Source: Actinomycetes bacterium (lineage in GTDB: Bacteria; Actinomycetota; Actinomycetes; Actinomycetales; Cellulomonadaceae). Taken from it: a stretch of 10,937 nt of DNA. Of this stretch, positions 1-6,489 are shown piece by piece (within the stretch, counting starts at the first letter, position 1; every line of letters begins with the position of its first letter). The position numbers were made by a program, and so were the translations under genes. Where the stretch lies: the NCBI GenBank assembly GCA_023389455.1, contig JAEWEJ010000315.1:1-10937 (forward strand), given 5' to 3'. The notes under the pieces were generated by a model that saw only the letters and a list, made by a program, of their open reading frames with translations, ran no database searches and had not been told where the DNA came from.

Positions 1-11
1 GCCGGAGCGGG

Positions 12-998
12 TCAGCGCACAGGGCTGACCTGCTCGCCACGAGCCGCCGACCACGCGCTGCGCAGCACGGCGTCGAGGTCGTGCGCCGCCTGCCAGCCGA
101 GCCGGTCCCGCGCGCGGTCGACCGCGGCGACGACCATCGCCGGGTCGCCGGTGCGCCGCGGCAGCGTCAGCACCGGCACGTCGCACCCGTCGAGCGTGCA
201 CAGCCTGCGGACCACCTCCAGGACGGACGCCCCCGTCCCGGTGCCGATGTTGAGGACCTCGGAGCGCGCGGGGCCCGAGGCGCCCTCGAGCGCCCGCAGC
301 GCCGCCACGTGCGCGGCCGCGACGTCGCGGACGTCCACGAGGTCGCGCACGCAGGACCCGTCGGGCGTCGGGTAGTCCGTCCCGTTGACCTGCGGCTGCT
401 CGCCGCGGGCCAGCCGGCCCAGCACGGTCGTCACCAGGTTGGCCTCCTGGTCGTCGCGCAGCAGCGCCGACCGGGCACCGGCCACGTTGAAGTAGCGCAG
501 GCTGAAGGACCGCACGCCCCTGCCGGCCGCGTCCTGGGCGAGCTGCTCGCCCAGCAGCTTGGTCATGCCGTAGGGGCTCATCGGGGCGGGGGTGGCGTCC
601 TCGTCGACGTACGGCGTGTCCGGCCACCCGTACACGGCGGCCGACGACGAGAACACCAGGTGCGGCACGCCCGCGGCCGTCATCGCGGCGAGCACGTGTG
701 CCGTGCCCTCGACGTTCTGGGCGTGGTACCACTCGGGCCGCGCGAAGGACTCCGCGACCTCCTTGCGCGCGGCCAGGTGCACCACGGCGGTGACCTGCCA
801 GCGCGCGAGCGCCTCGGCCAGCACGTCGGGCGCGGCGGGGGAGGCCACGTCGAGCCGCAGCAGCCGCACCCCGGGGATCCGGTCGACGCGACCCGTCGAG
901 AGGTCGTCGACGACGACCGGATGCCGTCCGGCACCGAGCAGCGCGTCCACGACGTGTGCCCCGATGTACCCGGCTCCCCCTGTCACCAGCACGCTCAC
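12..998 (-). CDS. galE: UDP-glucose 4-epimerase (GalE)
   Basis: Interconverts UDP-glucose and UDP-galactose in the cytoplasm, using tightly bound NAD (Leloir pathway and supply of galactosyl units for cell-surface glycans). The 328-residue protein is close to the family's usual length. It is an extended short-chain dehydrogenase: the dinucleotide loop GGAGYIG is at residues 7-13, the active-site serine strand SSSAAVYG at about 117-124, the catalytic YxxxK pair is Y143/K147, and RYFNVAGA follows. The block DYPTPDGSCVRDLVDVRDVA is characteristic of GalE rather than other sugar epimerases. I chose GTG at 998 because family proteins begin right at the VLVTGGAGYIG strand and a TANNNT hexamer lies 6 bases upstream. 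The in-frame ATG at 1037 would add 13 residues, has no family support and lies inside a hairpin. Upstream on the same strand is the uracil-DNA glycosylase gene, apparently a separate transcript. Confidence 0.93.
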   Translation of the reverse strand: MSVLVTGGAGYIGAHVVDALLGAGRHPVVVDDLSTGRVDRIPGVRLLRLDVASPAAPDVLAEALARWQVTAVVHLAARKEVAESFARPEWYHAQNVEGTAHVLAAMTAAGVPHLVFSSSAAVYGWPDTPYVDEDATPAPMSPYGMTKLLGEQLAQDAAGRGVRSFSLRYFNVAGARSALLRDDQEANLVTTVLGRLARGEQPQVNGTDYPTPDGSCVRDLVDVRDVAAAHVAALRALEGASGPARSEVLNIGTGTGASVLEVVRRLCTLDGCDVPVLTLPRRTGDPAMVVAAVDRARDRLGWQAAHDLDAVLRSAWSAARGEQVSPVR

Positions 999-1004
999 CC
1001 GCCG

Positions 1005-1010
1005 AGAGTA
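1005..1010 (-). promoter_or_regulatory. Probable -10 element of galE (leaderless)
   Basis: On the minus strand TACTCT is followed by six bases and then the GTG start at 998. A TANNNT hexamer at this spacing would start transcription at or next to the GTG, giving a leaderless mRNA, which is common in actinobacteria. No purine-rich ribosome site precedes this GTG. I see no convincing -35 hexamer. Confidence 0.45.
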
Positions 1011-1033
1011 CGAGTCAGGACATACGTGGCGGG

Positions 1034-1072
1034 TCATCCCGGAGAGGGACGGTCACTCCTCTCCTGGGATGA
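1034..1072 (-). terminator. Hairpin downstream of the uracil-DNA glycosylase gene
   Basis: Bases 1034-1047 pair with 1058-1072 to form a 14-bp stem broken only by one unpaired base (1065), with a 10-base loop (1048-1057). It begins 32 bases beyond the glycosylase stop codon and ends before the galE promoter, so a transcription terminator for the glycosylase gene is the simplest reading. No T-run follows on either strand, so it would be a U-less terminator of the kind proposed for actinobacteria. It could instead be an mRNA-stabilising 3' hairpin. Confidence 0.6.
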
Positions 1073-1104
1073 TTCAGGCGTCGGCCGAGGTGGGGGCGTC
1101 AGCG

Positions 1105-1830
1105 TCAGCCGGCGAGCTCCCGCGCGCGCACCAGCACCGCGTCGAGCATCGCCGGGGTGAGGCGCCCGGTGAACGTGTTGTGCGGGCTGACGTGGAAGCA
1201 CCCGAGCAGCACCAGGCGGGCGTCCTCCCGGTGCAGCGTGAGCTCGGCGCCGTGGCCGAAGGCCGGGCGGGGTCGCGGCACGTCCCAGCCCTGCTCCGCC
1301 AGCGTCGTGAGCAGCGCCTTCCAGCCGAACCCGCCCAGGACCACCGCGACGCGCGGGCCGACCAGCTCGATCTCCCGGGCCAGCCACGGCCCGCAGGTGC
1401 GGCGCTCGACGGGCGTCGGGGCGTTCGCCGGCGGCGCGCACCGTACCGGGGCGGTCATCCGCAGGTCGGTGAGCACGAGGCCGTCGTCGCGGGAGACGGA
1501 GGTCGGCTGGGAGGCCAGCCCGACGCGGTGCAGGGCGGCCATGAGGAAGTCGCCCGAGCGGTCCCCGGTGAACATCCGGCCCGTCCGGTTGCCGCCGTCC
1601 GCGGCGGGCGCCAGGCCGACCAGCGCGATCCCCGCGTGCTCGTCACCGAACCCGGGGACGGGCCGCGCCCAGTAGGTCTGCCCGCGGAACCGTGCGGGCG
1701 GGTCGGCCGCGGCGGCCTCCCGCCACGCGACGAGCCGCGGGCACGCCCGGCAGGCCGTGACCACCCGGTCGAGCTCGGCCACGGTCGTGGCCGCAGCGGC
1801 GGCGCGGACCACGTCGGCGGGGTCGTCCAT
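1105..1830 (-). CDS. udgB: Family 5 uracil-DNA glycosylase (UdgB type)
   Basis: Removes uracil, and in studied family members other deaminated bases, from DNA as the first step of base excision repair. The 241-residue protein shows the family signature GLAPAADGGNRTGRM at residues 72-86, running into FTGDRSGD, and the second active-site motif HVSPHN at 203-208. Cysteines C27, C30, C131 and C146 match the four ligands of the 4Fe-4S cluster known in families 4 and 5. Motif A lacks the acidic or Asn catalytic residue of other glycosylase families, which is normal for family 5. I chose ATG at 1830 because TACCGT lies 7 bases upstream. A GTG at 1839 would add three residues and overlaps that hexamer. 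The gene is preceded by a 15-bp repeat array and followed by a strong hairpin, so it looks monocistronic. Confidence 0.9.
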   Translation of the reverse strand: MDDPADVVRAAAAATTVAELDRVVTACRACPRLVAWREAAAADPPARFRGQTYWARPVPGFGDEHAGIALVGLAPAADGGNRTGRMFTGDRSGDFLMAALHRVGLASQPTSVSRDDGLVLTDLRMTAPVRCAPPANAPTPVERRTCGPWLAREIELVGPRVAVVLGGFGWKALLTTLAEQGWDVPRPRPAFGHGAELTLHREDARLVLLGCFHVSPHNTFTGRLTPAMLDAVLVRARELAG

Positions 1831-1837
1831 ACCCGCC

Positions 1838-1843
1838 ACGGTA
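1838..1843 (-). promoter_or_regulatory. Probable -10 element of the glycosylase gene
   Basis: TACCGT on the minus strand, then seven bases, then ATG at 1830. This is the same arrangement as before galE, the YciO-like gene and the GIY-YIG gene. No Shine-Dalgarno site is visible upstream of the ATG, so a leaderless transcript is inferred. Confidence 0.4.
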
Positions 1844-1880
1844 CGTCGCGGCCCGCTCCCGGCGCGGTCCGACGTCGTCC

Positions 1881-2006
1881 GCGCGGCTCGGAACCGGCCG
1901 GCTCAGTACCGGCCGGCTCAGTACCGGTCGGCTCATTACCGGCCGGCTCAGCACCGGTCGGCTCAGAACCGCGCGGCTCGGAACGGGTCGGCTCAGAACC
2001 GGTCGG
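1881..2006. repeat. Tandem array of eight 15-bp units
   Basis: Eight consecutive 15-bp units run from 1881 to 2000, followed by a 6-base partial unit. The plus-strand consensus is GGYCGGCTCAGWACC. Two units (1896-1910 and 1911-1925) are identical; the others differ at one to a few positions, and two (1881 and 1971) begin GCGCGG. Read on the minus strand the unit is close to GACCGGTTCTGAGCC, which contains the last three codons and the TGA stop of the YciO-like gene. The array lies between two minus-strand genes, upstream of the glycosylase promoter. No protein function is suggested: in the YciO frame most units carry a TGA. Confidence 0.95.
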
Positions 2007-2610
2007 GGTCGCCCGCGCCGACGCGCACGACCTCCGGCGTCCCCGAGGTCCAGTCGACCACGGTGGTCGGATCGGTGCCGCGGTCGCCCGCGTCGACGAC
2101 CGCGTCGAGGACGTCGTCGAGCTCCTCCTTGATCTGCCAGCCCTCGGTCATCGGCCAGTCGTGGCCCGGCATGAGCAGGGAGGAGGACAGCAGGGGCTCG
2201 CCCAGCTCGCGCAGCAGCGCGTGGGTCACCGGGTCGTCCGGGATGCGCACGCCGACGGACCGCTTCTTGTCGTGCGCGAGGCGCCGCGGGACCTCCGGGG
2301 TCGCGGGCAGGATGAACGTGTACGGCCCAGGCGTCGCGGCCTTGATCGCGCGGAACGCGCTGTTGTCCAGGTGCACCAGCTGCCCGAGCTGCGCGAAGTC
2401 GCAGCACACCAGCGTGAAGTGGTGCCGGTCGTCCAGGTGCCGGATGCGGCGGATACGCTCGGCGCCGTCGTGGTTGTCCATGCGGGTGCCCAGCGCGTAC
2501 ATCACGTCGGTCGGGTACGCGATCACCGCGTCGTCCCGGAGCATCGCGACCACCTGGGCGATCGACCGCGGCTGGGGGTCGGTGGGGTGGACGTCGAAGT
2601 ACCGGGCCAT
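1993..2610 (-). CDS. YciO/Sua5/YrdC-family protein, YciO-like
   Basis: Belongs to the Sua5/YrdC/YciO superfamily, whose Sua5/YrdC members form threonylcarbamoyl-AMP for the t6A37 modification of ANN-decoding tRNAs. This copy most resembles the E. coli YciO branch in length (205 residues against about 206) and in motifs along its whole length: AYPTDVMYALG at 31-41, HHFTLVC at 63-69, TPGPYTFIL at 93-101, the KKRSVGVRIP strand at 115-124 and PTTVVD at 181-186. YciO proteins have weak or uncertain t6A activity, so I give no symbol and do not call it the main tRNA enzyme. The ATG at 2610 has no Shine-Dalgarno site but has TACGCT six bases upstream. The stop codon lies within the first unit of a 15-bp tandem array. 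A 42-residue peptide gene ends 66 bases upstream on the same strand. Confidence 0.88.
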   Translation of the reverse strand: MARYFDVHPTDPQPRSIAQVVAMLRDDAVIAYPTDVMYALGTRMDNHDGAERIRRIRHLDDRHHFTLVCCDFAQLGQLVHLDNSAFRAIKAATPGPYTFILPATPEVPRRLAHDKKRSVGVRIPDDPVTHALLRELGEPLLSSSLLMPGHDWPMTEGWQIKEELDDVLDAVVDAGDRGTDPTTVVDWTSGTPEVVRVGAGDPDRF

Positions 2611-2616
2611 GCCGTC

Positions 2617-2622
2617 AGCGTA
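2617..2622 (-). promoter_or_regulatory. Probable -10 element of the YciO-like gene
   Basis: TACGCT on the minus strand lies six bases before the ATG at 2610. It fits TANNNT and the leaderless spacing seen before three other genes in the window. If it is used, the YciO-like gene can be transcribed independently of the small peptide gene upstream. Confidence 0.4.
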
Positions 2623-2676
2623 GGAGGCCCACGCCGGACGCGCGCCCCGCGGCCACCGCAGGGCCGCCGGGTGCGG

Positions 2677-2805
2677 TCACGGCACCCGGTCGACCAGCTG
2701 GCCCGCGAGCTGCGAGAGCAGCGCCGGGTGGGACGCCAGCGCCAGCCCGGCCCCCGCCGCGACGGCCCCCACGACCGATCCGACGCGTCGCAGTGCTGCC
2801 GCCAT
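2677..2805 (-). CDS. Small hydrophobic peptide, 42 residues, unknown function
   Basis: I do not recognise this protein. It has 42 residues: a short basic start (MAAALRRVG), a small-residue hydrophobic stretch at about 9-25 (Ala, Gly, Val and Leu rich) that could be one membrane segment, and an amphipathic tail ending LAGQLVDRVP. The case for a real gene is its ribosome site: GGAGGT on the minus strand (2812-2817) with six bases to the ATG, among the best Shine-Dalgarno matches in the window. The frame stays open further upstream, but that extension is Pro/Gly/Arg-rich and lies over the GC-hairpin region, so it was not used. It is the first gene of the minus-strand run and diverges from the ABC operon. 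The YciO-like gene starts 66 bases after its stop. Confidence 0.6.
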   Translation of the reverse strand: MAAALRRVGSVVGAVAAGAGLALASHPALLSQLAGQLVDRVP

Positions 2806-2889
2806 GGTCCGACCTCCGTCCGGTGTGCCGCCCCTGTGGTGGCACGGCTCCAGCCTGCTCGCGCCGGGGCGTCCGCACATCCGGGCGGA

Positions 2890-2904
2890 CCCCCCCTCCC
2901 ACCC
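2890..2904 (-). other. G-quadruplex motif on the minus strand
   Basis: The minus strand reads GGGTGGGAGGGGGGG, four runs of at least three G with single-base loops, which is the most stable class of quadruplex motif. It lies 85-99 bases upstream of the 42-residue peptide start, in that gene's promoter or leader, and 186 bases before the ABC ATPase start on the other strand. Confidence 0.6.
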
Positions 2905-2946
2905 GGGGGCAGACCCCCGCCAGGCCTGGGGGCAGGCACCCCCGGG
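2904..2946. other. Two adjacent GC-rich hairpins
   Basis: The first pairs CGGGGG (2904-2909) with CCCCCG (2914-2919) around a 4-base loop. The second pairs 2925-2932 with 2939-2946: eight pairs including one G-T(U) wobble, with a 6-base loop. They sit between two divergent genes, so they are not ordinary terminators of either. On the minus strand they could lie in a leader upstream of the small peptide. Confidence 0.5.
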
Positions 2947-2972
2947 AGCCCGCCACGGCGTGCACTGCGGAG

Positions 2973-2999
2973 CCCTGACCAGCACCGACGCGGTCAGGG
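2973..2999. promoter_or_regulatory. Dyad 1 upstream of the ABC operon
   Basis: CCCTGACC (2973-2980) and GGTCAGGG (2992-2999) form a perfect 8-bp inverted repeat with an 11-base spacer. Its core, CCCTGA/TCAGGG, is shared with a second dyad just downstream. Position (91-117 bases before the ATPase start) and the repeated core suggest an operator for a dimeric regulator. No regulator gene is in the window. Confidence 0.45.
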
Positions 3000-3001
3000 G
3001 A

Positions 3002-3033
3002 ACCCTGAGCCGCGTCCAGGTGACTCTCAGGGT
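3002..3033. promoter_or_regulatory. Dyad 2 upstream of the ABC operon
   Basis: ACCCTGAG (3002-3009) and CTCAGGGT (3026-3033) form a perfect 8-bp inverted repeat with a 16-base spacer. The left arm also pairs with the right arm of dyad 1 (TCAGGG 2994-2999, three bases, CCCTGA 3003-3008), so alternative hairpins are possible if the region is transcribed. No TA-containing -10 hexamer is visible between 2947 and 3089, so the promoter type is unclear. Confidence 0.45.
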
Positions 3034-3089
3034 CGGCTCCGGGCCGTCCCCGGTGTCGACTCCCTCGCCGAGGGAGGACGATCATCCGT

Positions 3090-3893
3090 GTGACCACCAC
3101 CGACAGCACCCGGGCCGAGACCCCCATCGCCACCGCCCGCGGCCTCGTCCGCACCTACGGCTCCGGCCCCACGGCCGTGCACGCGCTCGCCGGCGTCGAC
3201 CTCGACGTCCAGCGCGGCCGTCTCACCGCGACGATGGGCCCGTCCGGGTCCGGCAAGTCCACCCTCATGCACTGCCTCGCCGGTCTGGACCGGCCCACGT
3301 CCGGGACCGTCGTCGTGGACGGCGAGGAGGTGTCCTCGATGTCCGAGCGGCGCCTGACCCGGCTGCGCCGCGACCGCATCGGCTTCGTCTTCCAGGCGTT
3401 CAACCTGGTGCCGACGCTCACCGCGCTGGAGAACATCACGCTGCCCTTCGACATCGCGCGTCGCCCCGTCGACCGGGAGCACCTGGACGCCGTCGTGCAG
3501 GCCGTCGGCCTGTCCGACCGGCTGAACCACAAGCCGGGCGAGCTGTCCGGCGGGCAGCAGCAGCGCGTCGCGTGCGCCCGCGCGCTCGTCACGCGGCCCG
3601 CCGTCGTCTTCGCGGACGAGCCGACGGGCAACCTCGACTCGTCGTCCGCGCACGAGGTGCTCTCGTTCCTGCGCCGCAGCGTCGACGAGCTCGGGCAGTC
3701 GGTCGTCATGGTGACGCACGACCCCACGGCCGCGTCGTACGCCGACCGCGTGCTCTTCCTCGCCGACGGCCGGATCGTCGACGAGATCTCCCGGCCGACC
3801 CCCGAGACCGTGCTCGAGCGCCTCGGCGCGCTCTCGCGTCGCCCGTCGACGGCCGGCACCCCCGCCGGCCCGCTGCCCGCCGAGGTGCGCTGA
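3090..3893 (+). CDS. ABC transporter ATP-binding protein (MacB/LolD/Bce class)
   Basis: The cytoplasmic ATPase that drives the FtsX-type permease encoded next to it. All motifs of an active subunit are present in its 267 residues: Walker A GPSGSGKST at 50-58, Q-loop at Q102 (VFQAFNLVP), signature LSGGQQQ at 152-158, Walker B AVVFADEPTGNLD with D176/E177, and switch histidine H200 (VMVTHD). The Q-loop and signature wording is typical of the class that works with FtsX-fold permeases (lipoprotein release, macrolide or peptide efflux, antimicrobial peptide resistance). The C-terminal tail after about 235 is Pro/Arg-rich and specific to this protein. Start: GTG at 3090, preceded by AGGGAGG at 3071-3077, a rather long 12-base spacing. 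The stop overlaps the permease start by one base (TGATG), which indicates translational coupling. Confidence 0.95.
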   Translation: MTTTDSTRAETPIATARGLVRTYGSGPTAVHALAGVDLDVQRGRLTATMGPSGSGKSTLMHCLAGLDRPTSGTVVVDGEEVSSMSERRLTRLRRDRIGFVFQAFNLVPTLTALENITLPFDIARRPVDREHLDAVVQAVGLSDRLNHKPGELSGGQQQRVACARALVTRPAVVFADEPTGNLDSSSAHEVLSFLRRSVDELGQSVVMVTHDPTAASYADRVLFLADGRIVDEISRPTPETVLERLGALSRRPSTAGTPAGPLPAEVR

Positions 3894-6466
3894 TGCTGCG
3901 CGTCACCCTGCGGGGCGTGCGCGCGCACGCCGTCCGGTTCGCGCTGTCCGTGCTGGCCGTGGCCCTCGGGGTCGCGTTCGTCGCCGGCACCTTCGCGCTG
4001 CGGACCATGCTGTCCGACACGTTCCACGGCATCGTCGACGCGCAGGCGCCCGCCGACGTGTACGTGCGCGGCGACGCGCCCCTGCCCGGCGGCGGTGCGG
4101 CCGGGGCCGGCTTCACCCTCGGCGAGCAGCGCGTCCCGGTGCCCGCCGCCCTCGCCGACGAGATCGCCGACGTGGACGGCGTGCGCACCGCGCTGCCGGA
4201 CCTGGCGGGCCCGATCGTCCTGGTCGGTGCCGACGGCACCGCTGTGCAGTCGACGCAGGCGCCGTCGTTCGGCCTCGCGTTCCACGAGGACGACCCCCTG
4301 CTGGACCTCGTCGAGGGACGTGCCCCGACCGCCGCGGACGAGATCGCGGTGGAGTCCGCGTCGCTGGACTCGTCCGGGCTGGCCGTGGGGGACAGCACCC
4401 GCGTGGTCGTGTCCGGCGAGGTGCGTGACGTCACGGTCGTCGGCGAGGTCGACGCGGGCGGGCCGCTGGCCGGCGCGACGCTGGTGTACCTGCCCGTCGA
4501 GATCGCCGAGGCGGCGTACGCCCCCGACGGCACGGTCGCGTCCATCTCGGTGTACGGCGAGGACGGCGTGTCCGAGTCCGTGCTCGCCGACCGGGTCGCC
4601 ACCGCGCTCGACGGCGCCGCCGGCGCGGAGGTGCTGACCGGTCAGTCCCAGCGCGACGACCTGCAGGCCGGCATCGACGAGACCCTCGGGTTCATCACGT
4701 CGTTCCTGCTCATCTTCGCCGTGGTGTCGCTGTTCGTGGGCGGGTTCCTCATCTCCAACACCTTCGCGATGTCGGTGCGCCAGCGGGTGCGCGAGTTCGC
4801 GCTGCTGCGGGCCGTGGGGGCGTCCCCCGCGCAGGTGTTCGGCGTGGTCGTGGGCCAGGCGGCGGTCGTGGGCCTCGTCGGGTCCGCGCTGGGCGTCGCC
4901 GGCGGGCTCGGGCTGGTGAGCCTGCTGCGCGTCGTCTTCGAGCGGCTGGGCATGGACCTGGTCGGGGACGTCCCGCTCGACGCGACGACGGTGGTGACGT
5001 GCCTGGCGCTCGGCACCGTCGTGTCGGCCGTGGCCGCGGCCGTGCCGGGCCGCCGGGCGGCGCTCATCGCGCCCGTCGAGGCCATGCGGGGCGAGGTCAC
5101 GGTGCCGGAGCGTTCGCTGCACCGGCGCGGGCTGGTCGGTGCGGCGATCGTCGCGGCCGGCGCCGCGGCGGTCGCGTACGCGGCACTGCAGCCCGACGCG
5201 GACCCCGCCGAGCTGCTGCTCGGAGCCGGTGCCGCCGTGGTGCTGGTCGGCGTGCTCGTGGCGTCGCCGGCGATGGCGCGCGCCGTGCTGCGCTTCCTGG
5301 CCGTGCCCTTCGTGCGGCTGCTGCCGCCGATGGGCCGGCTGGCCCAGGGCAACGTCGTGCGCAACCCCCGACGCACCGCCTCCACGGCGGGCGCGCTGGT
5401 CATCGGCATGGCGCTCGTCGGCGCGGTGTCGGTCATCGCGGCCACCGGGCAGGCGTCGCTGGTGCGCGTCGTGGAGAGCTCGACCAACGCCGACCTCGTG
5501 CTGCGGTCCGCCACGTCCGTGATCCCCGGCGGCGCCATCACCGACGTCGAGGGGCTCCCGGAGGTCGGGCGGGCCGACGCGCTCGCGTACACCCTCGGCG
5601 CCGTGTCGCCGGACCCGGGCGAGTCCCCGGGGGAGGGCGACGGCGGCGGCATCATCGGCGTCGGACCCGGGGTCCTCGGGGAGTCGCTCGTCGTCGACGT
5701 CCTGGAGGGCGACGTCCACGACATGGACGCGACGCACGCGGTCGTCAACCAGCGCATGGCCGGCGAGGGCTGGTCGGTCGGCGACGAGATCACCCTGGTC
5801 ACCGAGGCGGGCGAGCAGACGCTGGACGTGGCCGCGGTCATCGAGTCCCCGGTGCTCGGCGGTGTCGCGATCGTCCCGCAGGCCGTGCTCGACGAGCTCG
5901 CACCCGGTGCGGCGCAGGTGACGGACACGGTGTTCGTCGACGCGGCGTCCGGGGTGACGCCCGACGCGCTGCGGGCCGCGGTCACGGACGCCGTCTCGCC
6001 CTACGTCGTGGTGTCCGTGCAGGACCGGGACGAGTTCGTCGACCAGACGGCCGCGCAGGTCGACCAGGTGCTGGTGATCCTCTACGCGCTGCTGGGGCTG
6101 TCCCTGGTGATCGCGGTGCTCGGCATCGTCAACACGCTCGCGCTGTCGGTCATCGAGCGCACCCGGGAGATCGGGCTGCTGCGGGCCGTGGGCCTGGGAC
6201 GGCTGCAGCTCGCGGGCGTGGTCACGGTCGAGTCGGTGCTGACGGCGGTGTTCGGCACGGTCGTCGGGCTGGTGGTCGGGGTGGGCCTGGCGTCCGTCCT
6301 GCCGCGGGTGTACGCCGAGGAGGGGCTGGACCAGCTCGCCGTCCCGTGGGGCGGGCTGGCGCTCATGATGGTGCTCGCGCTGGTCGTGGGCGTGCTGGCC
6401 GCGGTGTGGCCCGGCGCCCGCGCCGCCCGGCTGCGGGTGCTGGACGCGATCGCGACGCCGGACTGA
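3893..6466 (+). CDS. FtsX-type ABC transporter permease with two FtsX domains
   Basis: The 857-residue membrane partner of the preceding ATPase. I predict about ten membrane helices: one at 16-36, then, after a large outer domain (about 37-265), helices near 266-290, 316-345, 371-392, 422-441, 451-470 and 507-528; a second outer domain (about 529-726); and helices near 727-752, 778-805 and 819-840. Each FtsX domain carries the usual coupling-helix sequence after its first helix: RQRVREFALLRAVGAS at about 296-311 and IERTREIGLLRAVGLG at about 754-769. The duplicated layout is common in actinobacterial permeases and differs from MacB (four helices) and from BceB (one large outer domain). Substrate unknown. 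Start: ATG at 3893 in a TGATG overlap with the ATPase stop, with GAGGTG five bases upstream. The S41 peptidase gene follows after 23 bases. Confidence 0.93.
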   Translation: MLRVTLRGVRAHAVRFALSVLAVALGVAFVAGTFALRTMLSDTFHGIVDAQAPADVYVRGDAPLPGGGAAGAGFTLGEQRVPVPAALADEIADVDGVRTALPDLAGPIVLVGADGTAVQSTQAPSFGLAFHEDDPLLDLVEGRAPTAADEIAVESASLDSSGLAVGDSTRVVVSGEVRDVTVVGEVDAGGPLAGATLVYLPVEIAEAAYAPDGTVASISVYGEDGVSESVLADRVATALDGAAGAEVLTGQSQRDDLQAGIDETLGFITSFLLIFAVVSLFVGGFLISNTFAMSVRQRVREFALLRAVGASPAQVFGVVVGQAAVVGLVGSALGVAGGLGLVSLLRVVFERLGMDLVGDVPLDATTVVTCLALGTVVSAVAAAVPGRRAALIAPVEAMRGEVTVPERSLHRRGLVGAAIVAAGAAAVAYAALQPDADPAELLLGAGAAVVLVGVLVASPAMARAVLRFLAVPFVRLLPPMGRLAQGNVVRNPRRTASTAGALVIGMALVGAVSVIAATGQASLVRVVESSTNADLVLRSATSVIPGGAITDVEGLPEVGRADALAYTLGAVSPDPGESPGEGDGGGIIGVGPGVLGESLVVDVLEGDVHDMDATHAVVNQRMAGEGWSVGDEITLVTEAGEQTLDVAAVIESPVLGGVAIVPQAVLDELAPGAAQVTDTVFVDAASGVTPDALRAAVTDAVSPYVVVSVQDRDEFVDQTAAQVDQVLVILYALLGLSLVIAVLGIVNTLALSVIERTREIGLLRAVGLGRLQLAGVVTVESVLTAVFGTVVGLVVGVGLASVLPRVYAEEGLDQLAVPWGGLALMMVLALVVGVLAAVWPGARAARLRVLDAIATPD

Positions 6467-6489
6467 CGGCGCGGCAGACGGGAGTGGAC

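Noticed and set aside
1881..2006. Pentapeptide-repeat protein read through the 15-bp array
   Set aside because: 15 bp is five codons, so any frame without a stop gives a pentapeptide repeat. There is no ribosome site or conserved start, and the flanking frame is a shadow of real genes.
1881..2006. CRISPR array
   Set aside because: Units are 15 bp and directly adjacent with no unique spacers, and there are no cas genes nearby.
592..3093. Long plus-strand open frame of 833 codons
   Set aside because: It overlies galE, the glycosylase and the YciO-like gene antisense. The translation is Arg/Ala/Gly/Pro-rich low-complexity with no recognisable domain, typical of a shadow frame in very GC-rich DNA.
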